Below, one piece after another: positions 14,835 through 22,848 of a stretch of DNA of 29,130 bases. The notes below the pieces were generated by a model that saw nothing but the letters and a program-made list of their open reading frames with translations, had not been told where the DNA came from and searched no databases. Origin of the DNA: an uncultured Chloroflexota bacterium. GTDB lineage: Bacteria > Chloroflexota > Dehalococcoidia > SM23-28-2 > RBG-16-64-32. Location: contig CAJXNA010000003.1 in the NCBI GenBank assembly GCA_913056415.1, positions 1 through 29,130 of the forward strand. The letters are read 5' to 3'. A program made the position numbers and the translations under genes. Every line of letters begins with the position of its first letter. Position 1 is the first letter of the stretch.

Positions 14835-15377
14835 GTGGCACCAAGACTGAAAGAGAGATATCGGGAGGAGGCGATGCCGGCCCTGATGAAGGAGTTCGGC
14901 TATGCCAACGTGATGCAGGTGCCGCGGCCTCTGAAGGCGACCATCAACATCGGCCTGGGAGAGGCGGTGGCGGACGCGAAGGCGCTGGACTCCGCCACCA
15001 ACGACATCTCGGTCATCATCGGGCAGAAGCCGGTTATCACCCGTGCCAAGCGGTCGATCGCCAACTTCAAGCTGCGTGAGGGGATGCCTATCGGCGTGAT
15101 GGCCACGGCGCGGGGCAACCGTATGTGGGAGTTCCTGGACCGGCTGTTGAACGCCGCTCTTCCCCGCCTCCGCGACTTCCAGGGCGTCTCGCCCAGCTCT
15201 TTCGATGGCCGCGGCAACTTCAGCCTCGGCATCCGCGAGCAGCTCATGTTCCCCGAGATTGATTACGATAAGGTCAACCGTATCAGGGGCCTTCAGATAA
15301 ACATCGTCACTACGGCCAAGACCGACGAGGAGGGCAGGCGGCTGCTGGAGCTGCTGGGGATGCCCTTCGCACGTTAG
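14835..15377 (+). CDS. rplE: 50S ribosomal protein L5
   Basis: 5S rRNA-binding protein of 180 residues in the central protuberance. LKERYREEAMPALMKEF (5-21), GQKPVITRAKRSIANFKLRE and the GRGNFSLGIREQLMFPEIDYD stretch are diagnostic. The GTG at 14835 follows GAGGG (14820-14824); an ATG at 14825 stops after one codon. Confidence 0.97.
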   Translation: MAPRLKERYREEAMPALMKEFGYANVMQVPRPLKATINIGLGEAVADAKALDSATNDISVIIGQKPVITRAKRSIANFKLREGMPIGVMATARGNRMWEFLDRLLNAALPRLRDFQGVSPSSFDGRGNFSLGIREQLMFPEIDYDKVNRIRGLQINIVTTAKTDEEGRRLLELLGMPFAR

Positions 15378-15387
15378 AGGAGAGCCT

Positions 15388-15576
15388 GTGACCCGTAGAG
15401 CGCTATACGAAAAGACGTTCAACAAGACGCCGAAGTTTAAGGTGCGTCACCGCAACCGCTGTGGGCGCTGCGGACGTCCCCGTGCCTACCTGCGTACGTT
15501 CGGGCTCTGTCGCATCTGCTTCCGTGAGTTCGCCCTGCTGGGACACCTGCCTGGGGTCAAGAAGTCTAGCTGGTAG
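15388..15576 (+). CDS. rpsN: 30S ribosomal protein S14, type Z
   Basis: Short zinc form of S14, 62 residues. The Cys4 site is Cys25, Cys28, Cys41 and Cys44 (NRCGRCGRPRAY and GLCRICFREFA), as in the 61-residue type. GTG start with GAGGAGAG upstream, 10 bases after rplE. Confidence 0.98.
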   Translation: MTRRALYEKTFNKTPKFKVRHRNRCGRCGRPRAYLRTFGLCRICFREFALLGHLPGVKKSSW

Positions 15577-15582
15577 ACGACG

Positions 15583-15978
15583 ATGAATACTGACCCGATT
15601 GCCGACATGCTAACCCGCATCCGCAACGCCCTTATGGCGCGGCACGATTTCACCGATATGCCCGCATCCAAGATCAAGATCTCGCTCGCGGAGACTCTCA
15701 AGAAGGAGGGCTTCGTCCGCGACTACGAGGTGCGGCAGGACGAGGTGAGACGGACGATTCGCGTGCACCTCGCTTATACCGATAAGAGAGAGCCGACGAT
15801 CACCGGCATCCAACGGATCAGCAAGCCGGGGTTGCGGGTCTTCGTCCAGAAGCGCGCTACACCTCGGGTTTACGGAGGGCTCGGAATTGCGATCATCTCC
15901 ACCTCGCAGGGCTTGCTGACCGGCGGCGAAGCACGGAAGCGTGGCCTCGGCGGGGAAGTCATCTGCCATGTGTGGTAA
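15583..15978 (+). CDS. rpsH: 30S ribosomal protein S8
   Basis: 16S rRNA central-domain binder, in E. coli the translational repressor of the spc operon; 131 residues. DPIADMLTRIRNA (4-16), GLRVFVQKRATPRVYGGLGI and the STSQGLLTGGEARKRGLGGEVICHVW ending are typical. It is followed by the longest gap inside the spc block (about 108 bases before rplF). Confidence 0.98.
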   Translation: MNTDPIADMLTRIRNALMARHDFTDMPASKIKISLAETLKKEGFVRDYEVRQDEVRRTIRVHLAYTDKREPTITGIQRISKPGLRVFVQKRATPRVYGGLGIAIISTSQGLLTGGEARKRGLGGEVICHVW

Positions 15979-15988
15979 GGACAAGGAG

Positions 15989-16099
15989 ATGGAATACGGT
16001 ATGGTCAGGAGCCAATCTGAGGGCCCAAGGGCCACTGCTCCCAGCGCCGTGTCCGCTGTTCTCGAGAGCGGTGGGGAGGGGTGTTCGTGTCCCGCGTAG
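15989..16099 (+). other. Possible small leader ORF between rpsH and rplF
   Basis: An ORF of 36 codons starts at ATG 15989 and ends at TAG 16097-16099, overlapping the rplF start. AAGGAG (15983-15988) abuts the ATG, so that start is too close; an in-frame ATG at 16001 is 12 bases away. The encoded peptide resembles no family I know. Short inverted repeats CCGCT/AGCGG also lie in the gap. It may be chance. Confidence 0.2.
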
Positions 16100-16632
16100 G
16101 AAAGGTGCCGATAACAATCCCCAGTGGTGTTGAGGTGCAAGTCAAGGGTGCCCACGTCACCGTTAAGGGTCCCAAGGGTGAGCTCAGCCGCGATCTAATC
16201 CCTGACATGAAGCTCAACCTGAGTGACGGCGTGCTAACGGTGGAGCGGCCCAGCGATCACCCTCGCCATCGCTCAGCGCATGGGCTCACCCGTACCTTGA
16301 TCGCCAACATGGTCACCGGCGTCAACGAGGGGTTCGCCAAGACGTTGGAGCTTCAGGGGGTGGGGTACCGTGTCCAGATGCAGGGGCCCAGTCTGGTGCT
16401 GGCCGTAGGATACTCCCATACGGTGGAGGTTTCCCCGCCGCCGGGCATAGAGTTTGAGGTGGAGGGCACCACACGGGTAACAGTAAGAGGGATCAGCAAG
16501 GAAGATGTGGGCCAGGCGGCTGCCGACGTTCGCAAGGTGAGGCCGCCGGAGCCCTACAAGGGCAAAGGCATCCGCTACGTGGGTGAGTACGTCCGTCGTA
16601 AGGCCGGCAAGGCCGGAAGGGCGATCCAGTAG
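16087..16632 (+). CDS. rplF: 50S ribosomal protein L6
   Basis: Protein of 181 residues near the factor-binding site. MSRVGKVPITIPSGV is the canonical start, and GVNEGFAKTLELQGVGYRVQ plus the C-terminal KGKGIRYVGEYVRRKAGKAGR stretch are family features. The GTG at 16087 was chosen over GTG 16081 because GGAGGG (16075-16080) then lies six bases upstream and the N-terminus matches the family. Confidence 0.97.
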   Translation: MSRVGKVPITIPSGVEVQVKGAHVTVKGPKGELSRDLIPDMKLNLSDGVLTVERPSDHPRHRSAHGLTRTLIANMVTGVNEGFAKTLELQGVGYRVQMQGPSLVLAVGYSHTVEVSPPPGIEFEVEGTTRVTVRGISKEDVGQAAADVRKVRPPEPYKGKGIRYVGEYVRRKAGKAGRAIQ

Positions 16633-16634
16633 GC

Positions 16635-17003
16635 ATGAAGAAGACCAAGACTCCGCACGCAGCGCGAATAAGGCGCCACCGCCGGGTGCGCCGCAGCCTC
16701 ATCGGCACGCCCGACCGGCCGCGGCTGGCTGTTTTCCGGAGCATAACGCATATCTACGCCCAGGTCATTGACGATAGCCGCGGCCACACCCTGGTGGCGG
16801 CCTCCGATCTGGAGGCCGACGTGCGCAGCCAGCGCGACGGCAAGAAGAAGAGCCAGATCGCTGAGAAGGTGGGTGACGCTATCGCTCGTAAGGCCGTTGA
16901 AAAGGGCATCAAGACCGTCGTCTTTGATCGCGGCGGCTACAAGTATCACGGCCGCGTAAAGGCCCTGGCGGAGGCGGCCCGAAAGGGAGGCCTCTCCTTC
17001 TGA
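16635..17003 (+). CDS. rplR: 50S ribosomal protein L18
   Basis: 5S rRNA-binding protein of 122 residues. RIRRHRRVRRSLIGTPDRPR (11-30), LAVFRSITHIYAQVIDD and the DRGGYKYHGRVKALAEAARKGGL end are canonical. Starts two bases after rplF with AGTAGG upstream. Confidence 0.98.
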   Translation: MKKTKTPHAARIRRHRRVRRSLIGTPDRPRLAVFRSITHIYAQVIDDSRGHTLVAASDLEADVRSQRDGKKKSQIAEKVGDAIARKAVEKGIKTVVFDRGGYKYHGRVKALAEAARKGGLSF

Positions 17004-17013
17004 CGAGGTGGTC

Positions 17014-17550
17014 ATGTCTAATCCAGATAAGTACATCGCCAAACGGGAAAAGTTGGACGATTCCGAGATGGAGATCACGGAGAAGGTGGTCTACATCAAC
17101 CGGGTGGCCAAAGTGATGAAGGGCGGCCGCCGCTTCCATTTCACCGCCGTTGTGGTGGTGGGCGATGGGGAGGGCCACGTGGGCGCCGCTCTGGGTAAGG
17201 CGCGAGAGGTGCCTGAGGCGATCCGCAAGGCATCGACTATCGCCCGCAAGCATATGATCACCATTCCCATGGTGGATTCCACCATACCGCACCCCATCCT
17301 GGCTCGGTTTGGCGCCTCCCGGGTGCTAATCAAGCCGGCGGCTGCGGGCACCGGACTCATCGCCGGCGGCGGCGTTCGCGCCGTGCTGGAAGGGGCGGGA
17401 GTAAAAGATGTCGTGACCAAATCACTCGGTTCCAAGAACCCGGCCAACGTCGTCAAGGCCACGATACTGGGCCTATCCCAGCTGCGCTCTCCTGAGGAGG
17501 CGCTGGCGAGGCGTCGGGCCGTGTCCGCGGAGGCATCCAGCGGTGGCTAA
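17014..17550 (+). CDS. rpsE: 30S ribosomal protein S5
   Basis: Fidelity protein of the 30S body, 178 residues. EKVVYINRVAKVMKGGRRF, the VGDGEGHVGAALGKAREVPEAI loop and the GTGLIAGGGVRAVLE segment are typical. The ATG at 17014 has GAGG five bases upstream; a GTG two codons earlier (17008) sits inside that site and is less likely. The stop overlaps rpmD by eight bases. Confidence 0.97.
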   Translation: MSNPDKYIAKREKLDDSEMEITEKVVYINRVAKVMKGGRRFHFTAVVVVGDGEGHVGAALGKAREVPEAIRKASTIARKHMITIPMVDSTIPHPILARFGASRVLIKPAAAGTGLIAGGGVRAVLEGAGVKDVVTKSLGSKNPANVVKATILGLSQLRSPEEALARRRAVSAEASSGG

Positions 17551-17731
17551 GCTTCGTATTAGCTGGTACAAGAGCGCCATCGGCTATAAAGCCGACCAGA
17601 AGCGCACGATCCAGGCGCTGGGCCTGCGCCGGCTGGGCCATACTGTAGAGCATACTGACACGCCAGCTATACGTGGTATGATTGTAAAAGTACGGCACCT
17701 GGTTAAGGTTGCCAAGGTTTCCCAAGACTGA
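17543..17731 (+). CDS. rpmD: 50S ribosomal protein L30
   Basis: Small peripheral protein of 62 residues. KLRISWYKSAIGYKADQKRT (3-22) and LRRLGHTVEHTDTPAIRGMI match the family. The GTG start overlaps the end of rpsE, and its TGA shares one base with the rplO ATG (TGATG). Confidence 0.96.
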   Translation: MAKLRISWYKSAIGYKADQKRTIQALGLRRLGHTVEHTDTPAIRGMIVKVRHLVKVAKVSQD

Positions 17732-18192
17732 TGCTTGCCCACGAACTCAGACCGCCCAAGGGGTCTAAACACGCCCGAAAACGGGTAGGTCGCGGTAACG
17801 CCAGCGGCCGCGGCACCTATTCCGGACGCGGTGTCAAGGGGCAAAAGTCCAGGTCGGGGGGCAAGCTCAAGCTTGGGTTCGAAGGCGGTCAGACGAAGCT
17901 GATCAAGCGGCTGCCCCGGCGCCGCGGCTTCACTAACATCTTCCGCAAGGAGTACTCCGCGGTGAACCTGCGCGACCTGGAGCGGTTCGAGTCTGGGACT
18001 GAGGTGACGCCGGAGCTGCTCAAAGAGTCGCGCGTCCTCAGGACGCTGCGGCGGCCGGTGAAGGTGCTGGCGACGGGCGAGCTGACCAAACCCCTCACGG
18101 TGAAGGCGCACAAGTTCTCTATGACCGCGAAGGCGAAGATTGAGGCGGCAGGCGGCACCGTCCAGGAGATCGGCGATGGCGACGGCGGCTAG
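17731..18192 (+). CDS. rplO: 50S ribosomal protein L15
   Basis: Large-subunit assembly protein of 153 residues. LRPPKGSKHARKRVGRGNASGRGTYSGRG-type N-terminus (glycine/arginine-rich, 6-34) and the LPRRRGFTNIFRKEY segment are diagnostic. Its 3' end overlaps the secY start by 17 bases and carries the secY ribosome-binding site. Confidence 0.97.
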   Translation: MLAHELRPPKGSKHARKRVGRGNASGRGTYSGRGVKGQKSRSGGKLKLGFEGGQTKLIKRLPRRRGFTNIFRKEYSAVNLRDLERFESGTEVTPELLKESRVLRTLRRPVKVLATGELTKPLTVKAHKFSMTAKAKIEAAGGTVQEIGDGDGG

Positions 18193-19549
18193 AGCTCAGC
18201 AGCGGCAGCGTCCCCAGCTGCTCACCGCGGTATACAACGCGATGTTCCAGCCGGACATCCGCGAGAAGCTGATTTTCACCCTTGCCATGCTCGTCATATT
18301 CCGCTTCGTGGCGAACCTGCCGGTGCCGGGGACCAACCCCGCTGCCCTGGCCCAAATCTTCGAGAGCAGCACCGTCCTCGGTTTTCTGAACATCTTCAGC
18401 GGCGGCGCCCTTCAGAACATGAGCGTGGCCGCTATGGGAGTCTACCCCTACATCACCTCGTCCATCGTCATGCAGCTTATGGTGCCGCTGGTGCCCACCC
18501 TGCAGGCGCTGTCGCGGGAGGGCGAACAGGGGCGGCGCCAGATACAGATATACACACACTGGATGACCGTGCCCATGGCTCTGGTTCAAGGGTACGGTCA
18601 GTTGGTCCTGATTCAGAGCCAGGGAGGGTTCGTCGGCACCGAGGGCATTGGCTTCAGCGGCGCGCAGGCCTTGCCTACCCTCTCCATGATCATCACCATG
18701 GCCGCCGGCACCATGTTCATCGTCTGGCTGGCGGAGCTGATCAGCGAGAAGGGTATCGGCAACGGCATCTCCATCATGATCTTCGCCGGTATCATCGCCG
18801 GACTCCCTCAGTTCGTGGCCGGACAGCTCTATACCGGCACCGGGGACACGGTGAGCAGCACCCTCTTAATAGGCGCACTGATGATCGGCCTAGTGTACTT
18901 GATCGTGATCGTCCAGGAGGGGAAGCGGCAGATCCCTGTCCAGTATTCGCGCAGCGTTTTCCGTAGCGGCCGTATGTATCGCCAGTCTGGTCAGACGCAT
19001 ATCCCCCTGCGGGTGAACACCGTGGGCATGATCCCACTTATCTTCGCCTTCTCCATCATCATCTTCCCGGCGTACGTTGGGAGTATCTTCGCCACCTCCA
19101 GCAATGATTTCGTCGCCAGCGGCGCCGAGTGGATACAGGGGGTGTTTGACCCCGGCAACTTTGGCTACTGGGCGTTCCTGTTCGTCACCGTTGTGGTGTT
19201 CACCTTCTTCTACACTATGGTTATCTTCCAGCAGCAGAATCTGGCGGAGAACCTTCAGCGCCAGGGAGGTTTCGTTCCCGGCATACGCCCCGGCCGGCCT
19301 ACTGAGCAGTACATCAACCGCGTGCTGTTGCGCATCACGTGGGGCGGCGCCTTCTTCCTGGGCTTTGTTGCGGTGGCGCCGTTCATCTTCTCGACTATCG
19401 CCGGCGGCAACTTCGCCCTCACCGGACGTTCACAAGCTTTTGGCATCACCTCAGCCGGTCTGATCATCGTCGTGGGTGTCGTCCTGGACACCTTGCGCCA
19501 GATTGAGGCCCAGCTTCTCCAGCGCCAGTACGAAGGTTTCATCAAGTAG
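18176..19549 (+). CDS. secY: Preprotein translocase subunit SecY
   Basis: Central channel of the Sec translocon in the cytoplasmic membrane, 457 residues with about ten membrane segments. The first transmembrane region with RFVANLPVPG, the GISIMIFAGI segment, the PVQYSRSVFRSGRMYRQSGQ cytoplasmic loop and IPLRVNTVGMIPLIFA are recognisable. The ATG at 18176 has AGGAG seven bases upstream inside rplO; the in-frame ATG at 18140 lies deeper in rplO and gives an unlikely basic extension. adk follows 15 bases after the stop. Confidence 0.97.
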   Translation: MATAARAQQRQRPQLLTAVYNAMFQPDIREKLIFTLAMLVIFRFVANLPVPGTNPAALAQIFESSTVLGFLNIFSGGALQNMSVAAMGVYPYITSSIVMQLMVPLVPTLQALSREGEQGRRQIQIYTHWMTVPMALVQGYGQLVLIQSQGGFVGTEGIGFSGAQALPTLSMIITMAAGTMFIVWLAELISEKGIGNGISIMIFAGIIAGLPQFVAGQLYTGTGDTVSSTLLIGALMIGLVYLIVIVQEGKRQIPVQYSRSVFRSGRMYRQSGQTHIPLRVNTVGMIPLIFAFSIIIFPAYVGSIFATSSNDFVASGAEWIQGVFDPGNFGYWAFLFVTVVVFTFFYTMVIFQQQNLAENLQRQGGFVPGIRPGRPTEQYINRVLLRITWGGAFFLGFVAVAPFIFSTIAGGNFALTGRSQAFGITSAGLIIVVGVVLDTLRQIEAQLLQRQYEGFIK

Positions 19550-19564
19550 GGGCGGACGAAAGGC

Positions 19565-20224
19565 TTGTATCTCATCTTGTTGGGCCTGCCTGGAGCGGGC
19601 AAAGGCACTCAGGCCGCTCTTCTATCCCAGGATATGGCTATGGCCCACATAACCAGCGGCGGACTGTTCCGCGAGAACATCCGCAGACAGACGGAGCTGG
19701 GGCGCAAGGTTCAGCCCATTTTGGACCGAGGTCTGCTTGTGCCGGACGAGTTGACGGTCAGTATGGTCCTGGACCGCATCGCTCAGCCGGATGCCCGGCA
19801 GGGTTTCGTGCTGGACGGATTTCCCCGCAATGTTGATCAGGCGAGGGCGCTGGACGAGGCGCTCGCCCGGGAAGGGAAGAGCATCGACAAGGCCATTTAC
19901 ATAAAAGTATCGACGGATGAGCTTGTGCGGCGGCTCGCCGGACGCTGGAACTGTCCTCAGTGCGGGGCCGTATACCACGAGCTGAGCATGCCGCCCAAGA
20001 AGAGCAGCGTCTGCGACAGCTGTGGCAGCGCGCTGCACCAGCGCGAGGACGACCGGCCGGATGTCGTTCGCACCCGCCTGGAGGTCAACCTTAAGGAGAC
20101 AAAGTCACTTCTGGAGTACTACGGAGCGGACGGAAAGCTGGCCGAGGTGAACGGCGACATGGATGTGAAGCAGGTGAAGGAAAAGCTCCTGGCGGCGATG
20201 AGCCGTCCTCAGAAGGTGAGCTAG
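19565..20224 (+). CDS. adk: Adenylate kinase, zinc-LID form
   Basis: Interconverts ATP plus AMP and two ADP. The P-loop GLPGAGKGT is at 7-15, the AMP-binding ITSGGLFRENIR at 29-40, and DGFPRN at 84-89. The LID domain carries a structural Cys4 zinc site (Cys130, Cys133, Cys150, Cys153). At 219 residues it is a long-type enzyme. The start is TTG, preceded by GAAAGG, and no ATG or GTG could be used without losing the first beta strand. The gene lies between secY and map, as in many bacteria. Confidence 0.96.
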   Translation: MYLILLGLPGAGKGTQAALLSQDMAMAHITSGGLFRENIRRQTELGRKVQPILDRGLLVPDELTVSMVLDRIAQPDARQGFVLDGFPRNVDQARALDEALAREGKSIDKAIYIKVSTDELVRRLAGRWNCPQCGAVYHELSMPPKKSSVCDSCGSALHQREDDRPDVVRTRLEVNLKETKSLLEYYGADGKLAEVNGDMDVKQVKEKLLAAMSRPQKVS

Positions 20225-20230
20225 ACCCTC

Positions 20231-20980
20231 ATGCCCATCGTCCTCAAGTCCCGAGATGAGATCGCTATCATGCGCGAGGCCGGCCGCATAAATGCGGAGG
20301 TGCTCCAGATGCTGGTGGACTGTCTGCGTCCCGGCCTGGTGGAGAAGGAGCTGGACGAGATCGTTCGGAAGGAGTTCAAGAAGCGCAGCGTTATCCCCGC
20401 TTTCCTGGGCTATCAGGGCTATCCGGCTACCGTATGCGTGTCCATAAACGAAGAGATCGTGCACGGCATCCCCGGTGACCGCGAGATAGTGGACGGCGAC
20501 ATCGTGAGCATCGATCTGGGGTGCGTCCACAAGGGGTTTGTGGCCGATTCGGCGGTCACGGTAGCGGTCGGCAACGTCTCGCCGGAAGGGCGGCGGCTCA
20601 TCGAAGTGACGCGGGAGTCGCTGAACCGAGGGATAGAGGCGGCGCGCGCTGGGGTCAGGCTGGGGTATATAGGCGCCGCCATCCAGGCCTGCGCTGAGAG
20701 CGAGGGCTTCTCCGTGGTGCGCGAGTACGTCGGCCACGGCGTCGGGCGTCAGATGCACGAGGATCCCCAGGTGCCGAACTACGGCAACCCGGACTCCGGC
20801 CCCGTCCTGAAGGAGGGCATGGTTATAGCCATTGAACCGATGGTTAACGTCGGCGACTGGCGCACGGAGCGTGACTCCGACAACTGGACGGTGCGGACGC
20901 TGGATGGGAGCCTGTCTGCCCACTTTGAGCACACAATCGCGATCCGCGACGGTGAGGCAGAAGTGCTGACATTGCCGTAA
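20231..20980 (+). CDS. map: Methionine aminopeptidase, type I
   Basis: Removes the initiator methionine from new proteins; 249 residues with the pita-bread fold. The five metal ligands are Asp95 (SIDLG), Asp106 (VADSAV), His169 (GHGVG), Glu202 (AIEPM) and Glu233 (FEHTIAI), with substrate histidine His78 (VHGIPG). No N-terminal zinc-finger extension is present. Six bases after adk. Confidence 0.97.
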   Translation: MPIVLKSRDEIAIMREAGRINAEVLQMLVDCLRPGLVEKELDEIVRKEFKKRSVIPAFLGYQGYPATVCVSINEEIVHGIPGDREIVDGDIVSIDLGCVHKGFVADSAVTVAVGNVSPEGRRLIEVTRESLNRGIEAARAGVRLGYIGAAIQACAESEGFSVVREYVGHGVGRQMHEDPQVPNYGNPDSGPVLKEGMVIAIEPMVNVGDWRTERDSDNWTVRTLDGSLSAHFEHTIAIRDGEAEVLTLP

Positions 20981-21055
20981 AGTATGAGTTTTGGAGGCAG
21001 ACGATAGGGGAGGTGAACCACCGCAGGGCCTGAAAATGCGGGGTCTGAAGCGCTT

Positions 21056-21274
21056 ATGGGAAAAAAAGAGTCGATAGAAGTTGAAGGGGTAGTTAAGGAG
21101 AACTTGCCCAACGCGATGTTTCGTGTAGAATTGCCTAATGGGCATGCTATACTTGCCCATGCGTCAGGCAAGATCCGGATGAACTACATTCGCATACTAC
21201 CGGGCGATCGTGTGCTGGTAGAGCTGTCTCCTTACGACCTGAGCAGGGGCAGAGTCACCTATCGCTTCAAGTAA
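21056..21274 (+). CDS. infA: Translation initiation factor IF-1
   Basis: S1-like OB-fold factor of 72 residues that blocks the A site during initiation. IEVEGVVKENLPNAMFRVEL (7-26), GKIRMNYIRILPGDRVLVELSPYDL and RGRVTYRFK are nearly canonical. The 75-base gap before it holds two mini-ORFs: GTG 21013 (six codons, preceded by GGGGAGG) and ATG 21036 (13 codons, overlapping the infA start). The infA ATG itself has only a weak GAAG upstream, so coupling to these is conceivable. Confidence 0.98.
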   Translation: MGKKESIEVEGVVKENLPNAMFRVELPNGHAILAHASGKIRMNYIRILPGDRVLVELSPYDLSRGRVTYRFK

Positions 21275-21283
21275 GGTCCTATC

Positions 21284-21397
21284 GTGAAAGTATCGGCATC
21301 GGTGAAACGTCGCTGCGACAACTGCAAGATTGTGGTTCGCAGAGGAGTGGTGCGCGTGATCTGTCGCAACCCTCGCCACAAGCAGAGGCAGGGATAG
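21284..21397 (+). CDS. rpmJ: 50S ribosomal protein L36, zinc form
   Basis: Very small protein of 37 residues. Starting at GTG 21284 it reads MKVSASVKRRCDNC, then a basic strand and VICRNPRHKQRQG. The zinc ligands Cys11, Cys14, Cys27 and His32 are all present, which marks the type with a zinc ribbon. TAAGGT precedes the start, and it lies between infA and rpsM exactly where rpmJ is usually found. Confidence 0.96.
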   Translation: MKVSASVKRRCDNCKIVVRRGVVRVICRNPRHKQRQG

Positions 21398-21406
21398 GAG
21401 GGTCTT

Positions 21407-21790
21407 ATGGCTCGCATAGCTGGAGTTGACATACCGCGCGACAAACGTGTCGATGTTTCACTGCGCTACATCTTCGGCATCGGCATCAGCGTGGCCAACC
21501 AGATATGCACCCACGCCTCCGTGTCCGGCGAGACCAAGGTCCGGGAACTGACCGACGATGAGATCTCCCGTATCCGTGAGTACATCGACCGCAACTTCAT
21601 CGTCGAGGGTGAGCTGCGCAGGCAGGTGCGGCAGAACATCCAGCGGCTGGTGGAGATCAACAGCTACCGCGGCATACGACACCGCCGCGGCCTGCCCCTT
21701 CGCGGTCAGCGTACCCGTACCAACGCCCGTACCAAGCGGGGCGCGCGCCGCACCGTGGCCGGCAGGCGCCGAGCCATCACCAAGAAGTAG
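21407..21790 (+). CDS. rpsM: 30S ribosomal protein S13
   Basis: Head protein of 127 residues contacting S19 and the 50S subunit. MARIAGVDIPRDKRVDVSLRY at the start (kept here as 1-20 conserved), GEGLR-like INSYRGIRHRRGLPLRGQRT and the basic tail TKRGARRTVAGRRR are typical. Start nine bases after rpmJ, with GGAGGG upstream; it opens the alpha block. Confidence 0.97.
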   Translation: MARIAGVDIPRDKRVDVSLRYIFGIGISVANQICTHASVSGETKVRELTDDEISRIREYIDRNFIVEGELRRQVRQNIQRLVEINSYRGIRHRRGLPLRGQRTRTNARTKRGARRTVAGRRRAITKK

Positions 21791-21808
21791 GAAGTAGGGA
21801 GAGTCCGT

Positions 21809-22204
21809 ATGGCGGAACGCAAAGCTAAGACACGCACGCGCAAGCGGGAGAAGAAGAACGTGCCAGCCGGATTGGCCTTCATCCAGTCCAGCTTCAACAA
21901 CACTACCATCACCCTGACCGACCCCAACGGCAACGTTCTCTCCTGGGCCAGCGCCGGTACCGTCGGCTTCAAGGGCTCGCGCAAGAGCACGCCTTATGCC
22001 GCCGGCCAGGCCGCGGAGGCCGCCGCGCGCCGCGCCATGGATCACGGCCTGCGGCAGGTGGACGTGCGAATCAAGGGCCCCGGCAGCGGTCGCGAAGCGG
22101 CGATCCGCTCCCTGCAGGCCTCCGGCATCCAGGTGACTAGCATCCGCGACGTGACGCCTATACCACACAACGGCTGTCGCGCGCGCAAGCGACGTCGAGT
22201 TTAG
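21809..22204 (+). CDS. rpsK: 30S ribosomal protein S11
   Basis: Platform protein of 131 residues. The FIQSSFNNTTITLTDPNGNV stretch (24-43), SAGTVGFKGSRKSTPYAAG and the C-terminal DVTPIPHNGCRARKRRRV are diagnostic. Starts 18 bases after rpsM; AGGGAGAG precedes the ATG. Confidence 0.98.
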   Translation: MAERKAKTRTRKREKKNVPAGLAFIQSSFNNTTITLTDPNGNVLSWASAGTVGFKGSRKSTPYAAGQAAEAAARRAMDHGLRQVDVRIKGPGSGREAAIRSLQASGIQVTSIRDVTPIPHNGCRARKRRRV

Positions 22205-22211
22205 GAGGGAT

Positions 22212-22838
22212 ATGGCCCGCTATACCGGACCCGTCTGCCGCCTCTGTCGCCGCCTTGGCGATAAGCTGTACCTGAAGGGCGAGAAGTGCTACTCGCCCAA
22301 ATGCGCGTTCGAAAGGCGCCCTTTCGCCCCCGGTCAGCGCTCCACGCGCCGTCGCAAGGTGTCCGACCGTGGTCTTCAGTTGCGGGAGAAGCAGCGCGCC
22401 CGCGCGATATACGGCGTGCTGGAGAAGCAGTTCCGTCGCTACTACGCGGAGGCGGTGCGCCGCCCCGGCGTGAGCGGCGACAATCTACTGCGGCTTCTGG
22501 AGCTGCGCCTGGATAACCTCCTGTTCCGCCTGGGCTTCGCCGATTCGCGCGCCCAGGGTCGTCAGGTCGTTCTGCACGGGCACATCGTCGTAAACGGCCG
22601 CAAAGCACACACCCCGTCACACGTTCTCAAAGTGGGTGATGTCATCGGCTGGACGTCGCGGGGACAGAACTCACAGTACTTCCAGATAGTGAAGGAGCAG
22701 TTGGCCAGCAAGAGTCAGCCTTCCTGGTTGAGCGTTGAAGAGGAGAAGATGATCGGTCGCGTACTGATGCAGCCGGAGATAGAAGAGATCGGGGCTAAGT
22801 TCAGCTCCGCCACAGTCGTCGAATACTACTCACGGTAG
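22212..22838 (+). CDS. rpsD: 30S ribosomal protein S4, zinc form
   Basis: Assembly initiator that binds 16S rRNA 5' domain, 208 residues. The N-terminal zinc knuckle is complete (Cys9, Cys12, Cys26, Cys31). The S4 RNA-binding domain with LELRLDNLLFRLGFADSRAQ and VNGRKAHTPSHVLKVGD follows. AGGAGG lies just before the ATG. Confidence 0.98.
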   Translation: MARYTGPVCRLCRRLGDKLYLKGEKCYSPKCAFERRPFAPGQRSTRRRKVSDRGLQLREKQRARAIYGVLEKQFRRYYAEAVRRPGVSGDNLLRLLELRLDNLLFRLGFADSRAQGRQVVLHGHIVVNGRKAHTPSHVLKVGDVIGWTSRGQNSQYFQIVKEQLASKSQPSWLSVEEEKMIGRVLMQPEIEEIGAKFSSATVVEYYSR

Positions 22839-22848
22839 GGGATAGTCA

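Noticed and set aside
20105..21160. 351-codon minus-strand ORF across map and infA
   Set aside because: It runs antisense to two well-identified genes and has no recognisable motif.
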